This document shows positions 53,270 to 63,960 of a stretch of 64,000 bases of DNA, piece after piece (the stretch's first letter is position 1; every line of letters starts with the position of its first letter). Under the pieces are notes generated by a model, which was not told where the DNA came from, did no database searches, and saw nothing but the letters and a program-made list of their open reading frames with translations. The translations under genes were made by a program, and so were the position numbers. The stretch is from Parasedimentitalea marina (GTDB lineage Bacteria > Pseudomonadota > Alphaproteobacteria > Rhodobacterales > Rhodobacteraceae): the NCBI RefSeq assembly GCF_004006175.1, contig NZ_CP033223.1, forward strand, positions 46,567-110,566, written 5' to 3'.

Positions 53270-54316
53270 ATGGACCCAGCTGTGTTGTTGCAGTCCAAAG
53301 GGGACGATGCCCCTAGTGGCGACGATTTGGAATATGATCCAACGTTTACCGACATGGAACTGGCTGGACAGCCGGGTGAAGAAGTGGTGCTGGGCGATAA
53401 CACCACCGAGGCCTCAGATCCTGATTATCGCGAAGTTCAGAAAAATGCTTTGGTTATTCTTGAGCAGAGCCACGATCTGCGGGCGGCTGTGTTTCTGGCA
53501 GATGCCATCCTGTATTCCGAAGGTCTGACCGGGTTTGCGGATGTGACCACATATATTCGGGGCTGCCTGGAACAATACTGGGATACCTGTCATCCCGAGC
53601 TGGATGAAGACGACGGCGATCCAACCATGCGGATCAACAAGGTGCAGGATTTATGTGGCCAGCCCGAAGATATGGCAGGCCCGTCGCCGGTGTACCGCTC
53701 GTTGCGGCGTGCGGCGCTAAGCAACAGTCGCGGGTTCGGGCGGTTCTCACTGCGCGATATCGAAGCGGCCGAGGGGGTGATCCCTGCGCCCAGCGATATG
53801 GATACTGTGCCCGACACAGCCACCGTCAGTGCGGCCTTTCAGGACAGTGACAAAGAAGAGCTGGAGGCGCGCGTTGAGGCCATCGAAACCTCGGCAACAA
53901 ATGTCGCGGCGATCTCAGCTGTGTTTGATGAGCAGACGCCGGGGCAGGGGCCTGATTTGCAACCTCTGGTCAAACTGCTGCGACAGATGGCCAAGCGGAT
54001 GCGCGATTATGCCAGTATGGCGCCGGCAGGGGCCGGAGATGAACCCGCGGACGAAGAGACCGATGGTGAGGCGTCGGTCATGGCAACCTCTGTCGGCGGC
54101 AGCGTCGGCGGGATCAATTCTCCTTCGGATGTGGCCAATGCGCTGGATCGGATTATCGGGTATTATCAACGCTCAGAACCATCGAGCCCGCTGCCCATCT
54201 TGTTGGAGCGCGCCAAGCGACTGGTCGGAGCGGACTTCATGACCATCGTTAACGATATGGCACCGCAGGGTATGAGCAATGTCAATTTAATCGGGGGCAT
54301 TGACGACGACGACTAA
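53270..54316 (+). CDS. tssA: T6SS protein TssA (ImpA N-terminal domain)
   Basis: A 348-residue baseplate and sheath-assembly factor. The ImpA_N domain is at the N terminus (DLEYDPTFTDMELAGQPGEE, then DYREVQKNALVILEQSHDLRAAVFLADAIL, CLEQYWDTCHPELDEDDGDPTMR). The C-terminal part carries the short PSDVANALDRIIGYYQRSEPSSPLPILLERAKRL motif, cut here to two pieces in the family. ATG at 53270 has an excellent CAGGAGG; the upstream extension from 53156 is promoter. First gene of the T6SS run. Confidence 0.92.
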   Translation: MDPAVLLQSKGDDAPSGDDLEYDPTFTDMELAGQPGEEVVLGDNTTEASDPDYREVQKNALVILEQSHDLRAAVFLADAILYSEGLTGFADVTTYIRGCLEQYWDTCHPELDEDDGDPTMRINKVQDLCGQPEDMAGPSPVYRSLRRAALSNSRGFGRFSLRDIEAAEGVIPAPSDMDTVPDTATVSAAFQDSDKEELEARVEAIETSATNVAAISAVFDEQTPGQGPDLQPLVKLLRQMAKRMRDYASMAPAGAGDEPADEETDGEASVMATSVGGSVGGINSPSDVANALDRIIGYYQRSEPSSPLPILLERAKRLVGADFMTIVNDMAPQGMSNVNLIGGIDDDD

Positions 54317-54386
54317 AATATGGCCGCCCGCATCCCAATAGTGCTCAGGGTAGGTGGCACAATGATTGACGAGTAAGGAGTAAAAG

Positions 54387-54902
54387 ATGGCTGGCAGTTC
54401 ACAAAAATTCATAGCGCGCAATCGGGCGCCACGTGTTCAAATTGAATATGATGTCGAACTTTATGGCGCTGAGAAAAAGGTTCAGCTTCCCTTTGTGATG
54501 GGGGTGATGAGCGACCTGGTTGGTAAATCTGAGGTGGAACAGCCCAGTGTTGCCGATCGCAAATTCCTGGAAATCGATGTCGATAACTTTGATGACCGGA
54601 TGAAATCGATGGCCCCACGCGCCGCGTTTACCGTGCCGAACACGCTGACCGGCGAAGGCAATCTGGCCGTCGATATCACATTCGAAAGCATGGATGACTT
54701 CAAGCCCGCAGCCATCGCCGCCAAGGTGGCCCCGCTGCGTGAATTGCTGGAAGCGCGCACTCAGCTGTCCAACCTGATGACCTATATGGACGGCAAAACC
54801 GGCGCCGAGGATTTGATCTCAAAGATCATTCAAGACCCAAGCCTGTTGAAAACCCTTGCGGCGCAGGCAGCGCCGGGTGGCAGCAGCGACGCTGAAGAAT
54901 AA
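54387..54902 (+). CDS. tssB: T6SS sheath small subunit TssB (VipA)
   Basis: A 171-residue contractile sheath subunit. Characteristic N terminus: FIARNRAPRVQIEYDVELYG, LPFVMGVMSDLVGK, then FLEIDVDNFDDRMKSMAPR and ELLEARTQLSNLMTYMDGK. It assembles with TssC into the sheath that ClpV later disassembles. TAAGGAG ribosome site. Gap of 70 bases to tssA, 11 to tssC. Confidence 0.96.
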   Translation: MAGSSQKFIARNRAPRVQIEYDVELYGAEKKVQLPFVMGVMSDLVGKSEVEQPSVADRKFLEIDVDNFDDRMKSMAPRAAFTVPNTLTGEGNLAVDITFESMDDFKPAAIAAKVAPLRELLEARTQLSNLMTYMDGKTGAEDLISKIIQDPSLLKTLAAQAAPGGSSDAEE

Positions 54903-54913
54903 GGAGGGTAGAC

Positions 54914-56410
54914 ATGGCTGAAGAACAACTCGAGGCACAAGCTGCTGGTGCTGAAGAAGCATTTGGTTCCAATGAATTTGCAAGCCTGCTGCACAAGGAA
55001 TTCCGGCCCAAGTCGGATCAGGCGAAGACGGCGGTTGAATCTGCGGTCAAGACGCTGGCCGAACAGGCACTGGCCAATACCGCATTGATCAGCGATGACG
55101 CGCTGCGGTCCATCGAAAGCATCGTAGCTGCGATCGACAAGAAACTGACCGAACAGGTCAATCTGGTGCTTCATAACGAAGAGTTCCAGCAAATGGAGAG
55201 CGCCTGGCGCGGTCTGCATTATCTGGTCAATAACACCGAAACCGATGAACAGCTGAAAATCCGCGTGATGCCGATCTCGAAGAAAGAGATGCATAAGACC
55301 CTGAAGAAGTTCAAAGGCACGGCCTGGGATCAGTCCCCGATCTTCAAGAAACTCTATACCGAGGAATTCAGCCAGTTGGGTGGTGAACCCTATGGCTCTC
55401 TGGTTGCGGATTATCACTTTGACCATTCACCGCCAGATATCGAACTGCTGGGTGAGATGTCCAAAATCGCAGCCGCAGCCCATGCGCCGCTGATCACCGG
55501 GGCGCAGCCCTCGCTGTTCCAGATGGACAGCTGGTCGGAATTGTCGAACCCGCGCGATCTGACCAAGATCTTTCAGACCCCGGAATATGCCGCCTGGCGG
55601 TCGCTGCGCGATAGCGAAGATGCCAAGTATGTCGGTCTGGCCATGCCACGGTTCCTCGGTCGGATGCCCTATGGGTCGAAAACTGATCCGGTGGAAGAAT
55701 TCGCCTTTGAAGAGGACACCGGCAGCGCAGACAGCGGTCACTATTCCTGGGTCAATGCGGCCTACGGTATGGCGATGAATATCACCCGCTCGTTTAAATC
55801 CTATGGCTGGTGTTCGCGTATTCGCGGTGTTGAAAGTGGCGGTACATTGGAAGGTCTGCCCTCGCATACTTTCCCGACCACCGATGGTGGTGTTGATCAG
55901 AAATGTCCGACGGAAATCGCCATTGATGATCGGCGCGAGGCGGAATTGGCGAAGAATGGCATGATGCCATTGATCCACCGCAAAAATACCGATGTGGCCA
56001 CGTTCATGGGCGCCCAGTCGCTTCATAAACCGGCCGAATATGATGATCCGGATGCGACATCAAACGCCAATCTCGGCGCGCGACTGCCCTATCTGTTCGC
56101 GACCTGCCGGTTTGCACATTACCTTAAGTGCATGGTGCGCGATAAGGTCGGATCATTCAAAAGTCGTCAGGCGATGGAAACCTGGCTGCAGGATTGGATC
56201 AACAACTACGTTGATTTCAATGCCGAGATTTCCTCGGAAAACGAAAAGGCGCGCAAGCCTCTCGCCGCTGCCGAAGTGGTGGTGGAAGAGGTCGAGGGTA
56301 ACCCGGGCTATTACAGCTCAAAATTCTTCCTGCGCCCGCATTACCAGCTCGAAGGCCTTTCTGTCTCGTTACGGCTGGTATCCAAACTGCCCTCGGAAAA
56401 AGGGGCCTGA
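54914..56410 (+). CDS. tssC: T6SS sheath large subunit TssC (VipB)
   Basis: A 498-residue sheath protein. Strong family segments are EFQQMESAWRGLHYLVNNTE, SPIFKKLYTEEFSQLGGEPYG, FGSLVADYHFDH-like GSLVADYHFDHS, PRFLGRMPYG, and FATCRFAHYLKCMVRDK. Length matches the family (about 490-500). AAGGAGG ribosome site 11 bases after tssB, so the two are co-translated in ratio. Confidence 0.97.
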   Translation: MAEEQLEAQAAGAEEAFGSNEFASLLHKEFRPKSDQAKTAVESAVKTLAEQALANTALISDDALRSIESIVAAIDKKLTEQVNLVLHNEEFQQMESAWRGLHYLVNNTETDEQLKIRVMPISKKEMHKTLKKFKGTAWDQSPIFKKLYTEEFSQLGGEPYGSLVADYHFDHSPPDIELLGEMSKIAAAAHAPLITGAQPSLFQMDSWSELSNPRDLTKIFQTPEYAAWRSLRDSEDAKYVGLAMPRFLGRMPYGSKTDPVEEFAFEEDTGSADSGHYSWVNAAYGMAMNITRSFKSYGWCSRIRGVESGGTLEGLPSHTFPTTDGGVDQKCPTEIAIDDRREAELAKNGMMPLIHRKNTDVATFMGAQSLHKPAEYDDPDATSNANLGARLPYLFATCRFAHYLKCMVRDKVGSFKSRQAMETWLQDWINNYVDFNAEISSENEKARKPLAAAEVVVEEVEGNPGYYSSKFFLRPHYQLEGLSVSLRLVSKLPSEKGA

Positions 56411-56477
56411 TCATTTCTGTCATCAGGCTAATCACGTGATGCTCGTAACGAGTTCTTGAATTTGAAAGGAAAAGAAA

Positions 56478-56978
56478 ATGGCTGCCAACATGTTTGTTGA
56501 GATTTCAGACGTCGAAGGCGACGCAATGGAAACCGACCACAAGAAATGGATCGTTGTCCAGTCGGCCAGTTGGAATGTGGAACGCGCGGTGGAAATGACC
56601 GATCTAGGGTCGACCCAACGGATGCACGCCAATTCGAATTTTGGTAAGGTCGAACTGACATCGCAAATGGGCAAAGCGTCGAATGACCTGGCACTGTCCG
56701 TGGCGAACGGCACTGTTCGCCCTGAAATCGTCATGCATTGGTGCCGGTCAGGTGACAGCGCCGCTGACGGTCTGTTGGTCTATTGCATCTGGAAACTGAA
56801 GGACGTCGTCATCGACAGTTACTCGCTGTCGGCCAGTGAAGACGGTATTCCGGAAGAGACTTGGGCGCTTGCCTATGCTTCGCTGGAAATCGAGTATAAA
56901 TCGACCAACCAGAAGACGGGTAAACTGTCCACCGAGGGCACATTCAAGTGGAATGTTCAGACTGGCAAGGTCGAATAA
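56478..56978 (+). CDS. hcp: T6SS tube protein Hcp
   Basis: A 166-residue hexameric tube protein. Hcp1-family features: MFVEISDVEGDAMETDHKKWI, VQSASWNVERAVEM, MHWCRSGDSA and YSLSASEDGIPEETWALAYASLEIEY. GAAAGGAAAAG ribosome site. A 67-base gap separates it from tssC and a strong terminator follows, so hcp ends a highly expressed segment. Confidence 0.96.
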   Translation: MAANMFVEISDVEGDAMETDHKKWIVVQSASWNVERAVEMTDLGSTQRMHANSNFGKVELTSQMGKASNDLALSVANGTVRPEIVMHWCRSGDSAADGLLVYCIWKLKDVVIDSYSLSASEDGIPEETWALAYASLEIEYKSTNQKTGKLSTEGTFKWNVQTGKVE

Positions 56979-56990
56979 TTCAACACTATT

Positions 56991-57023
56991 GCTCCGAGCG
57001 CTTTGGCGCTCGGAGCTATTTTT
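56991..57023 (+). terminator. Rho-independent terminator after hcp
   Basis: Arms GCTCCGAGCGC (56991-57001) and GCGCTCGGAGC (57006-57016) with loop TTTG, followed by TATTTTT. The stem is perfect. Partial read-through would set a high Hcp level relative to the distal tss genes. Confidence 0.9.
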
Positions 57024-57055
57024 AATCAGTTGATTACGTGACGGAGCACTGTGTG

Positions 57056-57859
57056 ATGACACCCGAAGAGCATCTGAAATCTGGTGACCCAGCGGCGGCC
57101 CTGAAGGCGTTGCAAGACCGGGTACGCGCCGACCCGTCGGATGCCAAGCTGCGAATATTCTTGTTCCAGCTGTTATGTGTTCTGGGGGATTGGAAACGCG
57201 CCATTGCACAGTTGAAGCTGAGTGCCGAACTGGACGAAGGCGCCACCATGATGGCCAAGGCCTACCGGGAAGCAATCATCTGTGAAGTCTACCGCGAACG
57301 GGTGTTTGCGGGTGAGAAAGACCCGATGATTTTTGGCGAACCCGAGGAATGGCTGGCGCTGTTGATTGAGGCTCAGAAATTATTGGCACAGGGCAAGGTG
57401 GACGAGGCGGCCGACTTGCGCGCCCGTGCTTTTGACGGGGCCCCCGCCAGCACCGGCGAAATCAACGGTGCGCGATTTGACTGGATTGCAGATGCCGATA
57501 TGCGTCTGGGACCGGTGCTTGAAGTGATCATAAACGGGCGCTATTTCTGGCTGCCTTTTGCCCAGATCAGCAAGCTGGAGATCGACGAGCCCAGTGATCT
57601 GCGGGACGCGGTTTGGACGGCTGGCACCCTGACCTTGGCCAATGGCGGTGAACTGGTGGTGATGATCCCGACCCGGTATCCTGGCTCGACCACAGCCGAG
57701 ACGGCGCTGATGCTGGCGCGGGCCACCGACTGGCGTGACGCGGGCAGTGAAACCTTTGTTGGGATGGGCCAGCGGTTGCTGACCACCGAACAGGGAGATT
57801 TCGCCCTGATGGATCTGCGCAGCCTGCAGATGGACGGCCAAGAGGTCGACAATGGCTGA
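57056..57859 (+). CDS. tagJ: T6SS accessory protein TagJ (ImpE)
   Basis: A 267-residue ImpE-family protein that in studied systems binds TssB and can help ClpV recruitment. It starts with a TPR-like helical region (LKSGDPAAALKALQDRVRADPSDAKLRIFLFQLLCVLGDW) and ends in a family beta domain (YFWLPFAQISKLEIDEPSDLRDAVW, MIPTRYPGS). Start 57056 has GGAG at 57043-57046; a GTG at 57038 would overlap the ribosome site. Overlaps tssE. Confidence 0.9.
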   Translation: MTPEEHLKSGDPAAALKALQDRVRADPSDAKLRIFLFQLLCVLGDWKRAIAQLKLSAELDEGATMMAKAYREAIICEVYRERVFAGEKDPMIFGEPEEWLALLIEAQKLLAQGKVDEAADLRARAFDGAPASTGEINGARFDWIADADMRLGPVLEVIINGRYFWLPFAQISKLEIDEPSDLRDAVWTAGTLTLANGGELVVMIPTRYPGSTTAETALMLARATDWRDAGSETFVGMGQRLLTTEQGDFALMDLRSLQMDGQEVDNG

Positions 57860-58349
57860 CAAGACCCTTGGCGAACGCCTGCAACCTTCCTTGTTGGACC
57901 GGCTGACAGATCAGGAACCGGGCAATCTGAAGGAGACCCGGGAATCGCGCGTTATTGACCTGAACCGCCTGCGCGAGATCATCCAGCGCGACCTGTCCTG
58001 GCTGTTGAACACCCACAATGCGGAATCCCACTTCGACGTAGAGAAATTTCCGACCGTGGCGCGCTCGGTCGTGAACTTTGGGCTGTCCGAAGTGGCGGGC
58101 GAGTATTCCACGAATGAAAAGGCCGAAGCCATCCGGCGCTCGATCGAGCAGGCGATTTCGACCTATGAGCCGCGGATCATCGAAGGGTCGGTCGATGTGC
58201 TGCTCAGCGGTGGGACTGATGAAACCCAAATGACCGTCGGCCTGGATATTCGCGCCGACATGTGGGCGCAGCCGATGCCGCTGGAATTATTCCTGCGCAG
58301 CAAGGTTGATTTGACCACCGGCGAAGTTGCTGTGGAAAGGGGGCTGTAG
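57852..58349 (+). CDS. tssE: T6SS baseplate protein TssE (gp25-like)
   Basis: A 165-residue baseplate wedge protein. The gp25-like core is RLREIIQRDLSWLLNT, VARSVVNFGLSEVAG, then IEQAISTYEPRIIEGSVDV and the C-terminal beta strand region EMPLELFLRSKVD-like PMPLELFLRSKVDLTTGEV. Overlaps the end of tagJ by 8 bases; tssF starts 1 base after its stop. Confidence 0.94.
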   Translation: MADKTLGERLQPSLLDRLTDQEPGNLKETRESRVIDLNRLREIIQRDLSWLLNTHNAESHFDVEKFPTVARSVVNFGLSEVAGEYSTNEKAEAIRRSIEQAISTYEPRIIEGSVDVLLSGGTDETQMTVGLDIRADMWAQPMPLELFLRSKVDLTTGEVAVERGL

Positions 58350-58350
58350 C

Positions 58351-60228
58351 GTGGATACACGGCTTCTGGAGCACTATGAAAACGAGCTGAACTATCTGCG
58401 CGACATGGGCGGAGAATTTGCCGACGCCTATCCAAAAATTGCTTCACGTCTGGGGATGGAAGGCATCGAAGTCCTGGATCCCTATGTGGAGCGGCTGCTT
58501 GAGGGGGTGGCGTTTCTGTCGGCGCGGGTACAGCTGGAACTGCAGCTGCAATATCCCAATTTCACCTCGAACCTGCTGGAAATTATTTATCCCCACTATC
58601 TGGCGCCCACCCCGTCGATGATGATTGCGGCCTTCAAACCAGACATCACCAACTCGGCCGTTAAAAGCGGCTATGTTCTGCCGCGACATTCGGTTCTGCG
58701 CAGTCGCCTGACCGAGGGCGAGCAAACCGCCTGTGAATTCCGCACCGCTTCGGAAATGACCATGTGGCCGATCGAGATCACCGAAGCTGACTATATCGAT
58801 GGCCGCGGCGAATTGGTTGCGGCGGGGGTGGCCAGTGGTGTGGATGCCCGGGCCGGTATTCGCCTGCGGCTGCGGCGCAGTGACGGCGAGGCGATCTCGG
58901 ATCTGGCGATGGATAACCTGACGCTGTATCTCAGCAATGAGGCGGGCAATAGCTGGCCACTGCTGGAACTGCTGTGCACCCAGGTGCAGGGGTTGGTGGC
59001 GCGGTCCACTGACAGACGTGCCGATTGGCACATGCCTTTGCCTGGCGGGCAGATTGTACAGCGCGGGTTCGAGGCGGACGAGGCCCTGTTGCCCGCGCCG
59101 CGACAGGTGTTCGATGGCTATCGTCTGCTGCAAGAATTCTTTGCCATGCCCGAACGGTTCCGTTTTGTCGAGTTGCAGGGTCTGCGCCCGGCACTGGAAC
59201 GGGCCAAGGGGCCCGAGGTGGACATCTATATCCTGCTGCGCGAGGGCATGAGCGAGATCGCCCCGGTTGTCACGCCCGAGGTGTTCACCCTGAACGCGGT
59301 GCCTGCGGTCAACCTGTTCGAAAAGCGTTGTGACCGGGTGCAGATCGCGCCGCATGACACCGAACATCACGTGGTGCCCAACCGTACTGCGGGCCTGGAT
59401 TTTGAGATTTACAGCCTGAACTCTGTCACCGGCATCAGTGGCGAAGGCGAAGACGACGTGATCTTTCGTCCATTCTATTCGGCCACCGATTTCACCGCCT
59501 CGGGGGAAAGTTTTCCGGCCTATTACACGATCAAACGCCGCATGCGTCGGCGCTCGGAAAAGGAACGGCTGCGCGGCGTGCGCAGTTCCTACCTTGGCTC
59601 CGAAATCTATCTGACCCTGGTGGATCGATCACAGGCACCCTATGCGGCTGATTTGGAACAATTGGCGGTTAAGGCCCTGTGCACAAACCGCGATTTGCCT
59701 ATGCTGCTGGCGACGGGCGATGATAATGTATTTCACCTGCCCGAAGGCGGACCGGTGACATCGATCATGCTGCCGGTGTCGCCGACGCGACCGCGCCCAA
59801 CCCTGGCCCAAGGCGATACGGCCTGGCGGCTGATCTCACATCTCAGCCTGAACTACGCCACCATTGCGGAAACCGGCAAGGGCCAGTCTGCCGCCGCCCT
59901 GCGTGAATTGGTCGGGCTATATGCGCCTTTGGGCAACCGGGTGACCGAAAAGCAGATGGAGGGGATCGTGTCGATTTCAACACGTCCCATCGTACGCCGG
60001 ATGAGCGACGAAGTGCTGTCGACAGCGGTACGGGGCCTGGAAATCACTTTGGGGTTTGACGAAAGCTTTTTTGAGGGCAGCAACATCTACGCGCTTGGCG
60101 CTGTACTGGAGCGGTTTTTACGCCGCTATTCCACCATCAACTCGTTTACCGAAACTGTTTTGAAAACTGAAAAACGCGGGGAAATTGCAAGATGGCGACC
60201 GGAAAAAGGTCTGGGCCGGATACTCTGA
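58351..60228 (+). CDS. tssF: T6SS baseplate protein TssF (VasA)
   Basis: A 625-residue baseplate protein. N terminus is classical: LLEHYENELNYLRDMGGEFADAYPKIASRL, then PYVERLLEGVAFLSARVQLEL and FTSNLLEIIYPHYLAPTPSM. Further motifs are VTEKQMEGIVSISTRPIVRR and GLEITLGFDESFFEGSNIYALGAVLERFLRRY in adjacent segments. GTG at 58351 is chosen because an ATG at 58327 would overlap tssE and the GGAAAGGGGG ribosome site is placed for the GTG. Confidence 0.95.
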   Translation: MDTRLLEHYENELNYLRDMGGEFADAYPKIASRLGMEGIEVLDPYVERLLEGVAFLSARVQLELQLQYPNFTSNLLEIIYPHYLAPTPSMMIAAFKPDITNSAVKSGYVLPRHSVLRSRLTEGEQTACEFRTASEMTMWPIEITEADYIDGRGELVAAGVASGVDARAGIRLRLRRSDGEAISDLAMDNLTLYLSNEAGNSWPLLELLCTQVQGLVARSTDRRADWHMPLPGGQIVQRGFEADEALLPAPRQVFDGYRLLQEFFAMPERFRFVELQGLRPALERAKGPEVDIYILLREGMSEIAPVVTPEVFTLNAVPAVNLFEKRCDRVQIAPHDTEHHVVPNRTAGLDFEIYSLNSVTGISGEGEDDVIFRPFYSATDFTASGESFPAYYTIKRRMRRRSEKERLRGVRSSYLGSEIYLTLVDRSQAPYAADLEQLAVKALCTNRDLPMLLATGDDNVFHLPEGGPVTSIMLPVSPTRPRPTLAQGDTAWRLISHLSLNYATIAETGKGQSAAALRELVGLYAPLGNRVTEKQMEGIVSISTRPIVRRMSDEVLSTAVRGLEITLGFDESFFEGSNIYALGAVLERFLRRYSTINSFTETVLKTEKRGEIARWRPEKGLGRIL

Positions 60229-61250
60229 GCCTGTTCGACCAGCTGGTCGAGGACCCTGGAAAACATCACATTTTTCAGGCGCTCAGAGTCTTGGAGGCCC
60301 ATTACGCCGAGGCCCCGCGCCTGGGCGAAAGCCGCCGTCCGCGGCAGGATAAATTGCGACTGGGGCAAGAGGCCGAACTGGCCTTTCCGCCCAATACCAT
60401 TGCAGGGTTTACCCCGCCACAGGGGGATAAGCCGGCCCGCCTGACCAACCGTTTCTTTGGGCTGTTTGGCCCGCAGGGACCGCTGCCGCTGCATATGACT
60501 GAATACGCCCGCGACCGTAAACGCAACCATCGCGACCCGACCATGGTCGGCTTTGCTGATATGTTGACGCATCGGATGATGGGGTTGCTGTACCGGGCCT
60601 GGGCCCAGGGCCAGCCGGCGGTCAGTTTTGACCGCGCCGATGATCCGATGGCCCGCAAGGTGGCCTCGCTGGCTGGCTACAACGGCGACAAGTTGCAGGA
60701 TCGCGATGCAATGCCGGACCTGGCCAAGCTGCATTTCGCCGGTCATCTGGGGCAGGGATCGAAGAACCCTGAGGGGTTGATCTCTATCCTGTCAGCGTTC
60801 TTTGATGTGCCGGTGCGATTGCAGGAATTCATCGGCAGCTGGTTGGATCTGGAACCGGATGATCAGTGGCAATTGGGACGGGCCGGCGGGCTGGGACAGA
60901 CCACCAGCATCGGGACAAAAGTCTGGAGCCGCAGTGCCAAGTTTCGGCTGCGGATTGGCCCGCTTAGCCTGGAAGAATACGAACGTTTATTGCCCGGCGG
61001 TCCGGCACTGACCCGGATGCGGGCCATTGTGCGGTCCTATATTGGTGATGCGCTGGATTGGGACGTCAATCTGGTGCTGGCCGGCGATCAGGTGCCGTGC
61101 GCCAGTTTGGGCGGCAGCACCAAATTGGGGCACACATCCTGGATTGGCAGCCGCCCGGACCCCGATGCCGAACGCCCAGATGTTGATGATTTGTACCTGT
61201 ATCCCGGCCTTGGGGTTGCGCAGGATGATAGTTTAAAGGGAGGTATTTGA
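60192..61250 (+). CDS. tssG: T6SS baseplate protein TssG (VasB)
   Basis: A 352-residue protein that joins TssE, TssF and TssK in the baseplate. Signatures are FFGLFGPQGPLPLHMTEYAR, RDPTMVGFADMLTHRMMGLLYRAWAQGQP and LGQTTSIGTKVWSRSAKFRLRIGPL (in parts). Its 5-prime end overlaps tssF by 37 bases, as in many T6SS clusters. tssH starts 1 base after the stop. Confidence 0.95.
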   Translation: MATGKRSGPDTLSLFDQLVEDPGKHHIFQALRVLEAHYAEAPRLGESRRPRQDKLRLGQEAELAFPPNTIAGFTPPQGDKPARLTNRFFGLFGPQGPLPLHMTEYARDRKRNHRDPTMVGFADMLTHRMMGLLYRAWAQGQPAVSFDRADDPMARKVASLAGYNGDKLQDRDAMPDLAKLHFAGHLGQGSKNPEGLISILSAFFDVPVRLQEFIGSWLDLEPDDQWQLGRAGGLGQTTSIGTKVWSRSAKFRLRIGPLSLEEYERLLPGGPALTRMRAIVRSYIGDALDWDVNLVLAGDQVPCASLGGSTKLGHTSWIGSRPDPDAERPDVDDLYLYPGLGVAQDDSLKGGI

Positions 61251-61251
61251 C

Positions 61252-63960
61252 ATGACCGAGATCAGCCGCGTGGCCCTGTTTGGGAAACTGAACAAACTGG
61301 GTTATCAAGCCGTCGAAAGCGCAACCGTGTTCTGTAAAATGCGCGGCAACCCTTATGTTGAACTGGTGCATTGGATGCATCAGATCCTGGCCGGACAAGA
61401 CAGCGATCTGCACAGGATTGTCGATCACTATGACCTTGATCCGGGCAAGATTGCCGCCGAGATGACCCGGGCCTTGGATATGCTACCGCGTGGGGCGTCG
61501 ACGATTTCGGATCTCAGCGATCACTTGATGGACGCGATGGAGCGCGGCTGGGTCTGGGGCTCGCTGCTGTATTCATCCAATCAGGTGCGCAGTGGTTATT
61601 TGTTGCTGGGGATGCTGAAAACTCCGGCCCTGCGCAATATCCTGTCGTCGATGTCACCGGAACTGGCGCGTATTGGGGCGGATGATCTGGCTGATAATTT
61701 CATCAAAGTCACCGATGGCTCGCCCGAGGACACCATGGGCGCGCAGGATGGCTCGACCACCGGTGGTGGTGCGGCACCGGGCGAGGCCTCGGATGCGATG
61801 GCGCCGGCGGCGATGGGCAAGGGCGAGGCGCTCGAGAAGTTTTGCACTGATATGACCGAGCAGGCCCGCAATGGCGAGATTGACCCCATCGTGGGCCGGG
61901 ACGAGGAAATCCGCCAGATTGTCGATGTGCTGATGCGCCGTCGGCAAAACAACCCGATCCTGACCGGCGAGGCCGGAGTTGGCAAAACGGCGGTGGTCGA
62001 AGGTTTTGCCCTGCGGATTGCCCGTGGCGACGTGCCACCTGCGCTGCATGATGTTCGCTTGCTGATGTTGGATGTGGGCCTGTTGCAGGCAGGCGCCAGC
62101 ATGAAGGGCGAGTTTGAAAACCGCCTGCGTCAGGTGATCGACGAAGTTCAGTCCAGTGACACGCCGATTGTGATGTTTGTTGACGAAACCCACACGCTGG
62201 TCGGGGCAGGCGGGGCAGCGGGCACCGGCGATGCGGCCAACCTGCTGAAACCGGCGCTGGCGCGGGGCACCCTGCGCACCATCGGCGCCACCACCTGGGC
62301 CGAGTATAAGAAATACATCGAAAAAGACCCGGCCCTGACCCGCCGCTTTCAGGTGGTGCAGGTGGATGAGCCGAGCATCCCCAAGGCAACCTTGATGATG
62401 CGGGGCATTGCCTCGATGCTGGAGAAACACCACCGGGTGCAGGTGCTGGACGAGGGCATCGAAGCGGCGGTCAGCCTCTCGGCGCGCTATATTCCGGCCC
62501 GGCAATTGCCCGACAAATCGGTCAGCCTGCTGGACACCGCCTGTGCGCGGGTGGCGGTCAGCCAACACGCCGTCCCCGCCGAAGTGGACGACTGCCAGCG
62601 CCGGATTGAGGCGCTGACCACCGAGTTGCTGATTATTGGCCGCGATGAAACCGCAGGCTATGAAGTTGGCGACCGGCGCGAGGCGGTCGAGACAGCCAAG
62701 AGCGCCGAGGAAGAACGGCTGGTTGGTCTGACCGAACGCTGGGATGCCGAGAAAGCCGTTGTCGAAGAGATCCTGGATCTGCGCGCCAAACTGCGTGAAG
62801 GGGCGGCCCCCGTGGATGCCCCAGCTGAAAGTGAGGAAGAGGCCGGCGATAGCCCGCTGGACGATGAAGCCCGCGCCGCGTTGATGCAGCAGCTCAAAGA
62901 TAAGAACGCCGAGCTGGAAACCCTGCAGGCCGAAAGCCCGCTGATCCTGCCGATTGTCGACCATCAGGCCGTCGCCAGCGTGGTGGGGGACTGGACCGGC
63001 ATTCCGGTTGGCCGCATGGTCAGCGATGAGATCGAAACCATTTTGAACCTCGAAGACCATCTGGCCAAGCGGGTGATCGGACAAGATCACGCGATGAAGA
63101 TGATCGCGAAACGCATTCAGACATCGCGCGCCGGTCTGGACAACCCGTCCAAACCCATTGGGGTGTTCCTGCTGGCCGGCACCAGCGGCGTCGGTAAAAC
63201 CGAAACTGCTCTGGCGCTGGCCGAGGTGCTCTATGGCGGTGAACAAAACGTCATCACAATCAATATGTCGGAATACCAAGAGGCCCATACGGTCAGCAGC
63301 CTGAAAGGCGCGCCTCCGGGCTATGTCGGATACGGCGAAGGCGGCGTGCTGACCGAGGCGGTGCGGCGCAAACCCTATTCGGTTGTCTTGCTGGACGAGG
63401 TCGAAAAAGCCCACCCCGATGTGCACGAGGTGTTTTTCCAGGTCTTCGACAAAGGTGTGATGGAGGACGGCGAGGGGCGGGTGATCGATTTCAAGAACAC
63501 CCTGATCCTGCTGACCTCAAACGCGGGATCTGAATTGATCATGGACCTGTGCAGCGATCCGGACCTGTTGCCCGAACCCGAAGGCATCACCAAGGCGCTG
63601 CGCGATCCGCTGCTGAAAATATTCCCGGCGGCCCTGCTGGGACGTCTGGTTACCATTCCCTATTATCCGCTCAGCCCGGACATGATCGCCAAGATCACCG
63701 TGTTGCAACTGAACCGGATCAAAAAACGGGTGATGGAATCGCACAACGTACCGTTCGAATACAGCGATGCCGTTGTCGATAAAATTGTCGAACGCTGTCA
63801 GGAATTGGAATCCGGCGGCCGTATGATCGATGCGATTGTAACCAACACCATGCTGCCTGACATCTCGGCTGAATTCCTGCGTCGCCTGATGGAAGGCAAA
63901 GAGGTTGAGAAAGTCAGCATCGATATTACTGACGGTGAATTTTCTTACAGTTTTGAGTGA
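61252..63960 (+). CDS. tssH: T6SS ATPase TssH (ClpV)
   Basis: A 902-residue AAA+ disaggregase that takes apart the contracted TssB/C sheath. N-terminal Clp_N domain (1-165), then Walker A1 [13 protein letters not shown] at about 239, a middle coiled coil (480-570) and Walker A2 [12 protein letters not shown] at about 643; Walker B2 is [14 protein letters not shown]. ClpV-type sequence: [20 protein letters not shown] and [21 protein letters not shown] ribosome site. It is complete and ends 40 bases before the window edge. Confidence 0.96.
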   Translation: MTEISRVALFGKLNKLGYQAVESATVFCKMRGNPYVELVHWMHQILAGQDSDLHRIVDHYDLDPGKIAAEMTRALDMLPRGASTISDLSDHLMDAMERGWVWGSLLYSSNQVRSGYLLLGMLKTPALRNILSSMSPELARIGADDLADNFIKVTDGSPEDTMGAQDGSTTGGGAAPGEASDAMAPAAMGKGEALEKFCTDMTEQARNGEIDPIVGRDEEIRQIVDVLMRRRQNNPILTGEAGVGKTAVVEGFALRIARGDVPPALHDVRLLMLDVGLLQAGASMKGEFENRLRQVIDEVQSSDTPIVMFVDETHTLVGAGGAAGTGDAANLLKPALARGTLRTIGATTWAEYKKYIEKDPALTRRFQVVQVDEPSIPKATLMMRGIASMLEKHHRVQVLDEGIEAAVSLSARYIPARQLPDKSVSLLDTACARVAVSQHAVPAEVDDCQRRIEALTTELLIIGRDETAGYEVGDRREAVETAKSAEEERLVGLTERWDAEKAVVEEILDLRAKLREGAAPVDAPAESEEEAGDSPLDDEARAALMQQLKDKNAELETLQAESPLILPIVDHQAVASVVGDWTGIPVGRMVSDEIETILNLEDHLAKRVIGQDHAMKMIAKRIQTSRAGLDNPSKPIGVFLLAGTSGVGKTETALALAEVLYGGEQNVITINMSEYQEAHTVSSLKGAPPGYVGYGEGGVLTEAVRRKPYSVVLLDEVEKAHPDVHEVFFQVFDKGVMEDGEGRVIDFKNTLILLTSNAGSELIMDLCSDPDLLPEPEGITKALRDPLLKIFPAALLGRLVTIPYYPLSPDMIAKITVLQLNRIKKRVMESHNVPFEYSDAVVDKIVERCQELESGGRMIDAIVTNTMLPDISAEFLRRLMEGKEVEKVSIDITDGEFSYSFE

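Noticed and set aside
61654..63426. 590-residue minus-strand frame
   Set aside because: Opposite tssH; composition is that of a complement strand and tssH is complete.
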